Source of the DNA: Mycolicibacterium setense
GTDB lineage: Bacteria; Actinomycetota; Actinomycetes; Mycobacteriales; Mycobacteriaceae
Length of the DNA stretch: 64,000 bases
Assembly (NCBI RefSeq): GCF_000805385.1
Contig: NZ_JTJW01000008.1
Span: 806,001 to 870,000, forward strand
Reading direction: 5' to 3'
In this document: positions 54,151 to 62,435 of the stretch, one piece after another
Numbering within the stretch: the stretch's first letter is position 1
Layout of the letters: the number at the start of each line of letters is the position of its first letter
Notes under the pieces: model-generated
Told to the model about the DNA's origin: nothing
Databases searched by the model: none
What the model saw: the letters and a program-made list of their open reading frames with translations, nothing else
Position numbers and translations under genes: made by a program

Positions 54151-54687
54151 ATGAGCGGACCCGAGCAACCGTGGTGGGCACGGCCCGGTGGCGCGCCCGT
54201 ACCGGGGGGCACGCCGCCGGGCGCTCGCCCCGCTCGCCCCGCCGAGAGACCGCCTGCGCGGCATCCGTCCCCTCCCCCGCCGCACCACCATGCCCGCCCC
54301 GCCGCACCGCCGCAGAGCACGCCGCAGCCACCGCCACGGCCCAAGCCCGGGCGCCCCGACCGTCGTCTGCTCATTGGTGCGGCGGTCGCCGTCGTGGCGG
54401 TCGCGGTGATCGGCAGCGGGTTCTGGGTGTGGCACCGCGCAGACGCCAACAGCACCCGGCTCGACGTCCGCCAGGCCGAGGCCGGCGTGGCCCAGATCCT
54501 GTCCGATCCGATCAACGGCTACGGGGCCAACCGCGTCGTGGCAGTGGCATGCAACAACGGCGAGAATCCGGTCGTGCGGACGGGCGCGACGTTCACGTGT
54601 GCGGTTGAGATCAACGACACGCTGCGCCGGGTGATCGTGGAATTCACGGACAATAACGGGACTTATGCAGTTGACGGGCCCCGATAG
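54151..54687 (+). CDS. Pro-rich membrane protein with DUF4333 domain
   Basis: A 178-residue protein. The first 75 residues are very rich in Pro, Ala and Arg with a histidine run, one membrane helix (LLIGAAVAVVAVAVIGSGFWVW) spans about residues 72-93, and a C-terminal extracytoplasmic DUF4333 domain follows with two cysteines (VACNNG and FTCAVE). The function is unknown; the domain is typical of mycobacterial envelope proteins. It starts 26 bp after the metallopeptidase gene, which suggests an operon. Confidence 0.82.
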   Translation: MSGPEQPWWARPGGAPVPGGTPPGARPARPAERPPARHPSPPPPHHHARPAAPPQSTPQPPPRPKPGRPDRRLLIGAAVAVVAVAVIGSGFWVWHRADANSTRLDVRQAEAGVAQILSDPINGYGANRVVAVACNNGENPVVRTGATFTCAVEINDTLRRVIVEFTDNNGTYAVDGPR

Positions 54688-54779
54688 AGAGACGCACGTC
54701 ACATTTTCGGGGTCTGGTGACAACCCACACCCGACCACGCTGCCAGGCTTTATTAGAACCGCTATTAGTCTTACCGGTT

Positions 54780-56612
54780 ATGGGTCGGGATCCCGCTGCA
54801 ACCAGTGCTGTTGATTCGTCGACGTCGAACATCGAGAACTACGTTCGCGACGACGGCACGATCGTCGTACCCGACGGTGTCACGCTTACGTCCTTCCTGG
54901 ATCGGAACCGGTTCACATTCGGGGACGAGCCGTCGTACCGCTTCCTCGACTACTCGACCGACTCCGACGGCCGCGTCGTCGAGCTCAGCTGGAACGCACT
55001 GTGGTCGCAGGTGTCCGCAGTCGGCGCTCGACTGCAGCAGGTCACCCAGCCGCGCGATCGGGTGGCCATCCTGGCTCCCCAGGGCGTCGAATACGTCGCC
55101 GCGTTCTTCGCCGCCATCCATGCAGGCAACATCGCGGTGCCACTGTTCGCGCCCAGCCTCGCCGGGCACGCCGAGCGGCTGGCCGCAGTGCTGGCCGACG
55201 CCAAGCCCACCGTGGTGCTGACGACAGCCGCAGCTTCGGAGTCGGTGCGGAACTTCCTGCGCACCCTGCCCGCCGCCGAGCGTCCCCGCCTGATCGCGGT
55301 CGACGCCGTACCGGATTCACTGGCCTCGATGTTCCAGGCTCCGACCGTCGACACCGATGACATCGCCTACCTGCAGTACACATCGGGATCGACCCGCATC
55401 CCGGCCGGCGTGGAGATCACCCACCGCAACGTCTGCACCAACGTTCTGCAGATGATCCTCGCCGGAGATCTCAGCATGGGAGTCCGCAGCGTCAGCTGGC
55501 TGCCGCTCTACCACGACATGGGCCTGATCATGATCATGTTCCCGGCGTTGTGCGGCAGCCACATCACCCTGATGGACCCGATGGCCTTCGTCCGGCGGCC
55601 TTACCGCTGGATCAAGCAGCTGTCCGCCGAGGCCGCCTACGGTCGAACTCTCGCCGCCGCACCGAATTTCGCCTTCGAGCTGGCCGCCGAGCGCGGCCTG
55701 CCGCCGGCCGGCGAGACGCTGGACCTGACCAACGTGGTGACGCTGCTCAACGGGTCCGAGCCGGTGACCATGGCCGCCGTCGAAAAGTTCACCTCCGCAT
55801 TCGCCCCGTACGGGCTGCCCGCCACCGCGATCAAGCCCTCCTACGGGATGGCCGAGGCCACGTTGTCGGTGGCCAGCATCGCACCGAGTGCCGCGGCGAG
55901 CGCGGTCTATCTGGACCGCGAGGAGCTCAGCGCCGGACGGGCAGTCAGCGTGGCACCTACCGACGAAGGCGCCGTGGCGCACGTGTCATGCGGGCAGCCG
56001 ATCCCGAACCAGTGGGCCGTGATCGCCAGCCCCGACGGCAACGAGGAGCCCGACTGCACTGTCGGAGAAATCTGGCTGCACGGCAACAACGTCGGCCGCG
56101 GCTACTTCGGCCGAACCGAAGAGAGTGAGCGGGTGTTCGGCAACAAGCTGCAGACCCGGCTCACCGACGGCAGCCACGCCGAGGGGGCACCGGAGAACGG
56201 CTACTGGCTGGCCACCGGCGACCTCGGCGTCTACATCGACGGCGAGCTGTACCTCACCGGCCGCATCAAGGACATGATCCTGATCGACGGACGCAACCAC
56301 TACCCGCACGACATCGAGACCACCGTCAGCGCGGCCTCCCCGGCCGTGCGCTCCGGTTATGTCGCGGCCTTCTCGGTGGTCGGCGACCGCGGCGAGGAAC
56401 TGGTCATCGTCGCCGAACGCGCAGCCGGCGCCGGACGCGCCGAGCCGGGGCCGATCGTCGACGCCATTCGCGCGGCGATCTCACGCCACCACCAGCTCCG
56501 GGTCGCCGACGTGCGCATGGTCGCCGCCGGGGTGATCCCCCGGACGACGAGCGGCAAACTCGCCCGGAACGCCTGTCGCACTGAGTATTTGAGCGGGAAG
56601 TTCAACAAGTAG
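54780..56612 (+). CDS. fatty acyl-AMP ligase (FadD32-like FAAL)
   Basis: A 610-residue ANL enzyme of the FAAL type, which makes acyl-adenylates for polyketide synthases instead of acyl-CoA. YRFLDYSTDSDGRVVELSWN near residue 52, AYLQYTSGSTRIPAGVEITH near 200 (P-loop), SWLPLYHDMGLI near 240, IKPSYGMAEATL near 355, WLHGNNVGRGYFG and IDGRNHYPHDIE near 505 match FadD32. The catalytic lysine is in TTSGKLARNACR near 595. No pks gene is adjacent. ATG 54780 lacks a Shine-Dalgarno but has TATTAG about 11 nt upstream, so it may be leaderless. Confidence 0.88.
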   Translation: MGRDPAATSAVDSSTSNIENYVRDDGTIVVPDGVTLTSFLDRNRFTFGDEPSYRFLDYSTDSDGRVVELSWNALWSQVSAVGARLQQVTQPRDRVAILAPQGVEYVAAFFAAIHAGNIAVPLFAPSLAGHAERLAAVLADAKPTVVLTTAAASESVRNFLRTLPAAERPRLIAVDAVPDSLASMFQAPTVDTDDIAYLQYTSGSTRIPAGVEITHRNVCTNVLQMILAGDLSMGVRSVSWLPLYHDMGLIMIMFPALCGSHITLMDPMAFVRRPYRWIKQLSAEAAYGRTLAAAPNFAFELAAERGLPPAGETLDLTNVVTLLNGSEPVTMAAVEKFTSAFAPYGLPATAIKPSYGMAEATLSVASIAPSAAASAVYLDREELSAGRAVSVAPTDEGAVAHVSCGQPIPNQWAVIASPDGNEEPDCTVGEIWLHGNNVGRGYFGRTEESERVFGNKLQTRLTDGSHAEGAPENGYWLATGDLGVYIDGELYLTGRIKDMILIDGRNHYPHDIETTVSAASPAVRSGYVAAFSVVGDRGEELVIVAERAAGAGRAEPGPIVDAIRAAISRHHQLRVADVRMVAAGVIPRTTSGKLARNACRTEYLSGKFNK

Positions 56613-56652
56613 GTTTTGGGGTCTGTTCAGCGCGGCCTGTTCGCTGCGGCTG

Positions 56653-56719
56653 TTCGCCGAAATCGACGCCAGGGTTGTGCTCACGCGCACGCAGCAGCCA
56701 TAGCGTCGATCTCGGCGAA
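56653..56719. terminator. 17-bp stem inverted repeat between convergent genes
   Basis: TTCGCCGAAATCGACGC (56653-56669) pairs with 56703-56719, with a single mismatch, around a 33-nt loop. It lies between the FAAL stop and the convergent lipoprotein stop. No U-tract is seen. It could be a two-way terminator or a dispersed mycobacterial intergenic repeat. Confidence 0.55.
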
Positions 56720-56728
56720 TTCGGCGAC

Positions 56729-57841
56729 CTAGTTGACGACCGTTGGACGCGGAGGCGCCCACTTGGTCAGGATGTCATTGACCGCCACACGGTTGAACCC
56801 GAAGAAGTCATGGGTGGCTTTCCCGGCCGGCTGCCAGTCACCGGTGACGACCTGCCCGTTGTACTCGTAGAAAGCAAACTCCCCGATGTTGGCGCCGAAC
56901 GCCTTCCGGAAACTGGGTTCGGCCGCCGGATCCACCGCCTTGAACGTGATCCGGGCCGGACCGTCACTGTCGATGACGGTGTACGTCAACGGATTGTGCA
57001 ATTCGGTGGCGCCAAGATTCGTGATGAAGATGCCCTTGCCGTTCGGCTCCAACTGGATGCGCGCGGTACCGGCGGCGTTGGTGAACTGGCCACCGTTCCC
57101 GGTAGCTTCGGCGAGCGTCGTTGCCACCGTGGCGCATTCGGACGAGGGTGTGCCACATGCCTGCACGGGACGCACCTTCGGCGGGCCACTGCGTTGCGGA
57201 ATGCGGTCGAGCGTGAACTCCGGGTCGACGGCCGTCTGCGCCATGTCGAATGCGACCGCGCCGGCACTGAAGGTCGCGGTGGTGACGGGTTCCGGCAGCA
57301 CCGCACCTTCATTCATCGCCCGCTTCAGACCCTCGGGCAGTGGTGCACCACTCAGATCGGTGCGGTACAGGGTGTAGAACCCCGTGCCCGATGGGCCGAC
57401 AGACTCGACGGTTGGCCACCCACCGCTTCCCTGCGGTCCGGCGGTCACGGTGAAGCTGCGATCCGACTCCACCCATTCGCCCTTGCTCGGCGAAAAGATC
57501 AGCTGTGTCACCTCTTTCGGCTGCCACGAACCGTCGGTGAAAATGAACGTGCTCGACTTGAGCGAGTCACCCGTCGCGATCAGCGATTGGTAGCCGCCGA
57601 TCTGCGCCGGCGTGGCCTTGGCCTCACGCGTAACCATGAACACGCCATCTGTCAGCGACTTCAGCGGATCAGTGTCGGCTACCGCTCCTTGCGCGGGCGC
57701 GGGTTGGTCGACGATCACCGACGGAGCTGCTTCCGGGGATGCAGAGGTTTGCTTCCCAGAACCCTGCTCCGCAGATTCGCCACCACCACACGCCGTCGCC
57801 AGCGCCAATACGCCCAGTACTCCTGCAACTCGCCATGCCAC
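56729..57841 (-). CDS. putative lipoprotein of unknown function
   Basis: A 370-residue exported lipoprotein with lipobox LATAC near residue 18. A low-complexity Gly/Ser/Ala linker follows. The mature part has no motif I recognise; two cysteines (VQACGTPSSECATV) near residue 225 could pair. GTG 57841 is chosen because it follows GGAGGGGG by 8 nt and opens the signal peptide. It stands beside a STAS-like gene on the same strand, with no evident functional link. Confidence 0.7.
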   Translation of the reverse strand: MAWRVAGVLGVLALATACGGGESAEQGSGKQTSASPEAAPSVIVDQPAPAQGAVADTDPLKSLTDGVFMVTREAKATPAQIGGYQSLIATGDSLKSSTFIFTDGSWQPKEVTQLIFSPSKGEWVESDRSFTVTAGPQGSGGWPTVESVGPSGTGFYTLYRTDLSGAPLPEGLKRAMNEGAVLPEPVTTATFSAGAVAFDMAQTAVDPEFTLDRIPQRSGPPKVRPVQACGTPSSECATVATTLAEATGNGGQFTNAAGTARIQLEPNGKGIFITNLGATELHNPLTYTVIDSDGPARITFKAVDPAAEPSFRKAFGANIGEFAFYEYNGQVVTGDWQPAGKATHDFFGFNRVAVNDILTKWAPPRPTVVN

Positions 57842-57937
57842 GATTGCTACCCCCTCCGTCAGCAAAATAGCAGGAGAGGGCTGAGGATGCGGGAACTCCC
57901 GCCGACGCGACCGGGAACACAAAGAACCGTTGGGCTG

Positions 57938-58306
57938 TCAGCCCGCGGCCCACTCCTTGGCGGCATCGAGTTCACCGAGCCCAAAGACCTTGAGCTCGCC
58001 CGGAATCATCCACGCGAACGCGTGCATGGCGTGGGCCACCCACTCCATGTCGGATACGACAGCGATGCGTTTGAACGCCGAGTGATGGCGGAACAACGCG
58101 CCCAAGCCGAGTTTCAAATCCTCGACCAGGCCACCGCTTCCGAAGCCCTCGTAGTCCGGTGAAATCACCTCGACGATCCGGATCTCACCGGACTGCAGCA
58201 ACTCGTCCATCGTCGGCCGGAATTCGCGCAGATCATCACCACGCACACGGCCCGAAACTCGAATGCCGAACACACCCTCGGGCATGTCGGGAAGGACGTC
58301 GATCAT
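57938..58306 (-). CDS. SpoIIAA-like (STAS-related) protein
   Basis: A 122-residue protein of the SpoIIAA-like family (PF11964): MIDVLPDMPEGVFGIRVSGRVRG forms the first strands, and a FKRIAVVSDMEWVAHAMHAFAWMIPGE segment follows near 77. Members bind hydrophobic ligands or anti-sigma-type partners; roles are poorly known. ATG 58306 is preferred over the longer frame starting at 58426, which runs into the lipoprotein gene. Confidence 0.75.
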   Translation of the reverse strand: MIDVLPDMPEGVFGIRVSGRVRGDDLREFRPTMDELLQSGEIRIVEVISPDYEGFGSGGLVEDLKLGLGALFRHHSAFKRIAVVSDMEWVAHAMHAFAWMIPGELKVFGLGELDAAKEWAAG

Positions 58307-58350
58307 CGGTACTCCTCCCGTCTCACACCTCGAGTCTGCACCCGACCGGC

Positions 58351-58776
58351 TCAGGAACGCCGAGACTCCCAGAGCGTGGATATCTCCGACGGCACGTTCT
58401 CGGTTTTGACGCCCGCTCTTGTCCACCCGCCTTGCTTGCCGGGCGTGATCCGGTAGATCCCGTCATCACCCGAATACACCCAGAGCTGTTCGGGTTCGGA
58501 CGGTAGCCAAGTGATCATCACGCCGGTGCCGTAGGAGGCATGGTCGTGAAAAACCTCGTTGCCCGCCTTGTCGCGAACCACCACCGTCCAGGGTTTCTCC
58601 CCGTTCACTTCCGAGCCCTCCTGGGCGACGGCGGTGTAGGTGCCCGACGGAGACACCTGGGAGTGCTCGGGGGTGACGATTTTCGCGGCGACGTCGCTCC
58701 CGCCGCCGCAGCCGGCGACTATCGCCATCACTGCCACGATCAACACGACTATCCGTTTGTTCACCTGTATCGACAT
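58351..58776 (-). CDS. small putative lipoprotein
   Basis: A 141-residue exported protein with a clean signal peptide and lipobox (IVAGC near residue 23). The mature part of about 118 residues looks like one beta-rich domain (SPSGTYTAVAQEG and LWVYSGDDGIYRITPG). I do not recognise the family. It follows the TetR gene by about 77 bp on the same strand. Confidence 0.7.
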   Translation of the reverse strand: MSIQVNKRIVVLIVAVMAIVAGCGGGSDVAAKIVTPEHSQVSPSGTYTAVAQEGSEVNGEKPWTVVVRDKAGNEVFHDHASYGTGVMITWLPSEPEQLWVYSGDDGIYRITPGKQGGWTRAGVKTENVPSEISTLWESRRS

Positions 58777-58853
58777 CCTTCCGCGTTGACGAGATGGAAC
58801 GATACGGTCTGCCCGGCCGGACCGGTCAGTGCCCCGGCAGGATGATCAGAAAG

Positions 58854-59546
58854 TCAGCCGGCGCGCTGCTGCAGCATCGTCGTGAGTCCGGCAATGACCA
58901 CGTCGAGATTGAACTCCAGCTGTGCGTGTTCGTCGGCCTCTGCTGCCATCGCCGTCAGTACTTGACGCAGCACCGTATAGGCGTTTTGGTCACCAATGTC
59001 TATGGCCGCCATGGCCTCTTCGTGTTGAGGATGGATTCCACGGTCGGCACGCAGCAGGGCGTCGCGTGCTGCAGACAACGCCAACTCGGCGACGGTGTTG
59101 GCCGCCCGGCCGGCCTGCTCGACCGCAAAGCCGGCGTCGACAAGAGTTTCGAGGACGAACTCGGCCTGGCCCAAGGCCGCCAGCCCGATGGCGCCCTCCA
59201 TGGGGAATGCGTCGTGGACCCCGAGTTCGGTTATCGCATTACGCGCCCGGCGCGCATACCAACGCAGCACGTCGCGCCAGTCTCCGTCGAGCGGCGGTGG
59301 GACACGCTCGAATTCCACCTCGAATACCGCAGATGCCATGAGCGCCAACAACGTTTCACGATCGCCGATGTGGTACTTGACCGACTTGCGGTCCACGCCC
59401 AGGGCGTCAGCCACCGCCTGCATCGTCAAAGGCTCGGGCGCGATGCCGAGCGCCGCAGTAACGATCTGCTCGCGGTTGATCCGCGCCGGGCGTCCTCGCC
59501 GCGCCGGTGACGCGGCGGCGTCGCTGTCGAGATCGTGACCACTCAC
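58854..59546 (-). CDS. TetR-family transcriptional regulator
   Basis: A 230-residue TetR protein of the TetR class with a long C-terminal ligand domain. The HTH LTMQAVADALGVDRKSVKYHIGDRETLL is near residues 38-66. GTG 59546 is chosen since the upstream frame shadows the nitroreductase gene. It lies 50 bp downstream of the nitroreductase gene on the same strand and may regulate it or the small lipoprotein gene. Confidence 0.84.
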   Translation of the reverse strand: MSGHDLDSDAAASPARRGRPARINREQIVTAALGIAPEPLTMQAVADALGVDRKSVKYHIGDRETLLALMASAVFEVEFERVPPPLDGDWRDVLRWYARRARNAITELGVHDAFPMEGAIGLAALGQAEFVLETLVDAGFAVEQAGRAANTVAELALSAARDALLRADRGIHPQHEEAMAAIDIGDQNAYTVLRQVLTAMAAEADEHAQLEFNLDVVIAGLTTMLQQRAG

Positions 59547-59596
59547 CTCCGCCAGCGTAGATACTCGCGCCTCGAACCAGGGGCCGCCGCTGCCGC

Positions 59597-60250
59597 CTAC
59601 AGAAACGGCCGATTGCCGTAGCGATCGAGGGAGACGAATTCTCCTACCGGGCGACGGGTTGTGGGACCGTACTTGCCCTTCGGCCAGCCCAGCGGGATGA
59701 CCGCGCACGGAGTGACGTTCCACGGCAAGCCCAGGGCGCGCCTGGCCAAGAACTTGCTCCACAACGGCATGGTGATCAGTGCCGCGCCCAATCCAGCGGC
59801 ACGCGCCGCCAGCAGGAGGTTTTGCACCGCGGGAAAAATGGAACCGTAGGCACCGCTCGCCGCCACCGACGGCCAGGGCGGAATGACGCCCTTGAGGCAG
59901 GCGACGACCACGACGGGGATCTCGTCGAAATGATCGGCCTGCCATTCGACCGCCTTCACGTTCCGGAGCATCTTGGCATCCATGCGGCGCACGAGCAGCC
60001 GCTTGTAGAGCGGGCCGCCGACCTTCAAGGCTCGGCGATTCAAGCCACCGAGTTTGGCGACGACCTCGCGGTCCCTGACGACGATGAACTCCCAGTTCTG
60101 TGCGTTCGAACCCGTCGGCGCCTTCATCGCAAGTTCCAGGATGTGGAGCAGAAGCTCATCATCAACGGGATCGCTCTTGAGCCGACGGATCGCCCGTTGC
60201 GTGCGCATCGCCTCTTCGAGTGGCATGGACAGGGCTTCGTGTTGCGTCAT
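59597..60250 (-). CDS. nitroreductase family protein
   Basis: A 217-residue FMN-dependent oxidoreductase. The N-terminal RTQRAIRRLKSDPV near residue 16 and APTGSNAQNWEFIVV near 44 bind FMN. GSIFPAVQNLLLAARAAGLGA near 135 and VIPLGWPKGKYGP near 188 complete the fold. It would reduce nitro groups, quinones or enones with NAD(P)H. It is divergent from the K+ channel gene. Confidence 0.88.
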   Translation of the reverse strand: MTQHEALSMPLEEAMRTQRAIRRLKSDPVDDELLLHILELAMKAPTGSNAQNWEFIVVRDREVVAKLGGLNRRALKVGGPLYKRLLVRRMDAKMLRNVKAVEWQADHFDEIPVVVVACLKGVIPPWPSVAASGAYGSIFPAVQNLLLAARAAGLGAALITMPLWSKFLARRALGLPWNVTPCAVIPLGWPKGKYGPTTRRPVGEFVSLDRYGNRPFL

Positions 60251-60339
60251 GGCCTCAAGTTCAACACGGCCGGCAACGCTCGGGGCCGTCTCGGACGAAC
60301 ACTCGGCATCGACCGGTGCGATGTCGGACGCTGCTGGTT

Positions 60340-60363
60340 GGCAGTGGTTGCATAATCACTGCC
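60340..60363. promoter_or_regulatory. inverted repeat over the channel promoter
   Basis: GGCAGTG and CACTGCC are exact arms around GTTGCATAAT. The CATAAT is a likely -10 box placed about 7 nt before the GTG at 60364, so the mRNA would be leaderless and the repeat would cover the transcription start. Confidence 0.55.
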
Positions 60364-61113
60364 GTGACGATGCAGGATCGCCTCGACAGCTGGGAACACC
60401 GCGCCGAGTGGCCGCTGGCTGCGGTCGCGGCGGTCTTCCTGGCCGCCTACTCCGTCGAAGTCCTCGTGCAACCCCGCGGCCTCGGTGCCCACGCGATCGC
60501 GCTGGCCACCTGGCTGTCCTGGGCGGTGTTCAGCGCTGACTACGCGGCACGGCTGTATCTCGCTCCCGACCGCAGGCAGTGGTTTGTGCGCCATCTCGCC
60601 GACCTGGCGATCGTGCTGCTGCCGCTGCTGCGACCGTTGCGCTTGTTGCGGCTGGTCGTGTTGATCGGCGTATTCCAGAAAGCCATCGGCCATGCCATCC
60701 GCGGCAAGGTCATCCTCTACACGATCTCGGGTGCGGTCCTGCTGGTGTACGTCGCCTCGCTGGCGGTGCTGCAAGCCGAGCGTGGCCAACCCGACGCCCA
60801 CATCACCGATTTCGGCGATGCGATCTGGTGGGCGATCACCACCATCACCACCGTCGGCTATGGCGACATGTTCCCGGTCACCACCACCGGACGAATCATC
60901 GCCGCGCTGTTGATGATCGGCGGGATCAGCCTGGTCGGTTCGATCACCGCGACCATCGCGTCGTGGATCGTGCAGACCGTGGCGGTTGACGATGCTGCCA
61001 CCGCAGCCGCGACGGCGGCCCATATCAATGAGCTCCGTGCCGAGATCGCATCGCTGCGTGAGGAATTGAGGACGCCGGCAGGCGAAGGCTCGGCAGCCGA
61101 CCACCGACCCTGA
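60364..61113 (+). CDS. voltage-gated-type potassium channel
   Basis: A 249-residue membrane protein with a K+ channel pore: selectivity filter TTVGYGD near residue 162 follows pore helix DAIWWAITTIT. Four hydrophobic segments precede the pore. LLPLLRPLRLLRLVVLIGVF near 80 carries regularly spaced arginines like a voltage-sensor S4. The C-terminus after the last helix is a short coiled-coil-like tail (HINELRAEIASLREEL), which may drive tetramer assembly. GTG 60364 fits a leaderless start; ATG 60370 is the alternative. Confidence 0.87.
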   Translation: MTMQDRLDSWEHRAEWPLAAVAAVFLAAYSVEVLVQPRGLGAHAIALATWLSWAVFSADYAARLYLAPDRRQWFVRHLADLAIVLLPLLRPLRLLRLVVLIGVFQKAIGHAIRGKVILYTISGAVLLVYVASLAVLQAERGQPDAHITDFGDAIWWAITTITTVGYGDMFPVTTTGRIIAALLMIGGISLVGSITATIASWIVQTVAVDDAATAAATAAHINELRAEIASLREELRTPAGEGSAADHRP

Positions 61114-61121
61114 AACTTGAG

Positions 61122-61205
61122 TGCGGGCGGTGGGACTCGAACCCACACGTTCTTTCGAACACCGGCACCTAAAGCCGGCGCGTCAGCCAGTTGCGCCACG
61201 CCCGC
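61122..61205 (-). tRNA. tRNA-Leu (anticodon TAG)
   Basis: The reverse strand folds as a class II tRNA. The acceptor stem is GCGGGCG with CGCCCGC, the anticodon arm CCGGC-TTTAGGT-GCCGG gives anticodon TAG, a long variable arm (TGTTCGAAAGAACGT) follows, and the T-arm is GTGGG-TTCGAGT-CCCAC. The discriminator is A at 61122; CCA is not encoded. It reads CUA, and possibly other CUN, leucine codons. Confidence 0.96.
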
Positions 61206-61297
61206 GCGGCATAGCGATGATACCCGCCCGTATCGCGACCAAATCTGTCGGAGGTCGGCGATACGTTGAAGACATCGGTAGCCGGGAGGGGCGCGAT

Positions 61298-62071
61298 GTG
61301 CGGTCGGCAGACGAGTTCCACCACGTCCGGTCCCTCATCGCGGCCGGAGTGAATGACTGCGAAATCTCACGACAGACCGGCATACCGCGTCCGACGATCC
61401 GAGACTGGCGAACCCGCCCGCCCAAGCAGTTGCGGCAACCGCAGGCGGCGTCAGCGTGCGGCGTAGACCATGACTTCAGCGCGCTGCCACCGGCCGCCTA
61501 CTCGTATCTGCTGGGGCTTTACCTCGGCGACGGCTGCATCTCTCAGCATCCACGTGCCACGCGCCTACGGATCGTGTTGGACATCAAATACCCGGCGATC
61601 ATCAACCGCTGTCGCGAGGCCATGGAGTTCTTGATGGATGGCCAGTATGCGGGATCTGTCACGAAGAAGGGCTGCGTCGAAGTCTCGATGTATTCGCAAC
61701 ATTGGCCGTGCCTGTTCCCTCAGCACGGGCCAGGTAGAAAGCACAATCGCCGCATCGCCCTCGAACCGTGGCAGCAGGATCTCGTCGACCGCGCAACCGA
61801 TGAGTTCATCATCGGCCTCATCCACAGCGACGGCTGCCGCGTCATTGCCAACGATCGCGGTGTCACGAGCATCCGTTACCACTTCTCGAACAGATCCGAG
61901 GACATCATCAACCTGTTCACAGCAGCTTTGGACAGTCTCGAAATCCCGTGGACGCGGTCCACGAAGTACATCGTCTCCATCTACCGCAAAGCAGCCACCG
62001 CCTACCTCGACACATTCGTCGGCCCCAAGGCCCGCGCCGTACCATGGACGAATGTCCACTACACGGCGTAG
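61298..62071 (+). CDS. LAGLIDADG-type homing endonuclease-like protein with HTH
   Basis: A 257-residue protein. An N-terminal helix-turn-helix (GVNDCEISRQTGIPRPTIRDW, about residues 15-35) is followed by two LAGLIDADG-like motifs, YLLGLYLGDGCIS near 70 and FIIGLIHSDGCRV near 170, each with the acidic residue expected for metal binding. I chose GTG 61298, 6 nt after GGAGGGG. It lies just upstream of, and head to head with, tRNA-Leu, and its end overlaps lprD by 20 bp. It may be a homing endonuclease or a domesticated DNA-binding protein. Confidence 0.8.
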   Translation: MRSADEFHHVRSLIAAGVNDCEISRQTGIPRPTIRDWRTRPPKQLRQPQAASACGVDHDFSALPPAAYSYLLGLYLGDGCISQHPRATRLRIVLDIKYPAIINRCREAMEFLMDGQYAGSVTKKGCVEVSMYSQHWPCLFPQHGPGRKHNRRIALEPWQQDLVDRATDEFIIGLIHSDGCRVIANDRGVTSIRYHFSNRSEDIINLFTAALDSLEIPWTRSTKYIVSIYRKAATAYLDTFVGPKARAVPWTNVHYTA

Positions 62072-62435
62072 GAGACCAGCGCTCATCGCGCTGGTCTTCC
62101 TTGGCGCCGCCGGCTGCCTGGCACTGGCGTGGTGGCAGTGGACGCGCTACGAATCGGCATCGGGCACCTTCCAGAATCTGGGCTATGCCCTGCAGTGGCC
62201 GATGTTCGCCGGGTTCTGTTTCTACGCGTACTACAAGTTCGTCCGCTACGAAGATGCCCCACCGGAGCGCCCCGCCGACGAGGTCACCGAGATCCCCGCC
62301 GGCCTGCTTCCGGAGCGCCCCAAGTCCCCATCCCCCGACGCCGGCGACCAAGAACTCTCGGAGTACAACGCCTACCTTGCCGAGCTGGCCAAGTCCGACT
62401 CACAGGCCGACAAGAAAGACAGGACCGACAGATGA
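62052..62435 (+). CDS. lprD: conserved lipoprotein LprD
   Basis: A 127-residue protein with a basic start and a lipobox-like FLGAAGC near residue 22, followed by a second hydrophobic helix (LQWPMFAGFCFYAYYKF) and a charged, Asp/Glu/Lys-rich tail. Length and the following DUF3817 gene match M. tuberculosis lprD (Rv1343c) with Rv1342c. The role is unknown. It overlaps the endonuclease-like gene by 20 bp and the DUF3817 gene by 4 bp (ATGA). Confidence 0.82.
   Translation: MSTTRRRRPALIALVFLGAAGCLALAWWQWTRYESASGTFQNLGYALQWPMFAGFCFYAYYKFVRYEDAPPERPADEVTEIPAGLLPERPKSPSPDAGDQELSEYNAYLAELAKSDSQADKKDRTDR

Noticed and set aside
54679..54712. Terminator after the DUF4333 gene (CCCCGA/TCGGGG)
   Set aside because: Only a 6-bp stem with a 22-nt loop and no U-tract; too weak to call.
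61122..62071. tRNA-linked integrated element with attachment sites
   Set aside because: No integrase and no repeat of the tRNA 3' end was seen downstream; the endonuclease-like gene stands at the tRNA 5' side.
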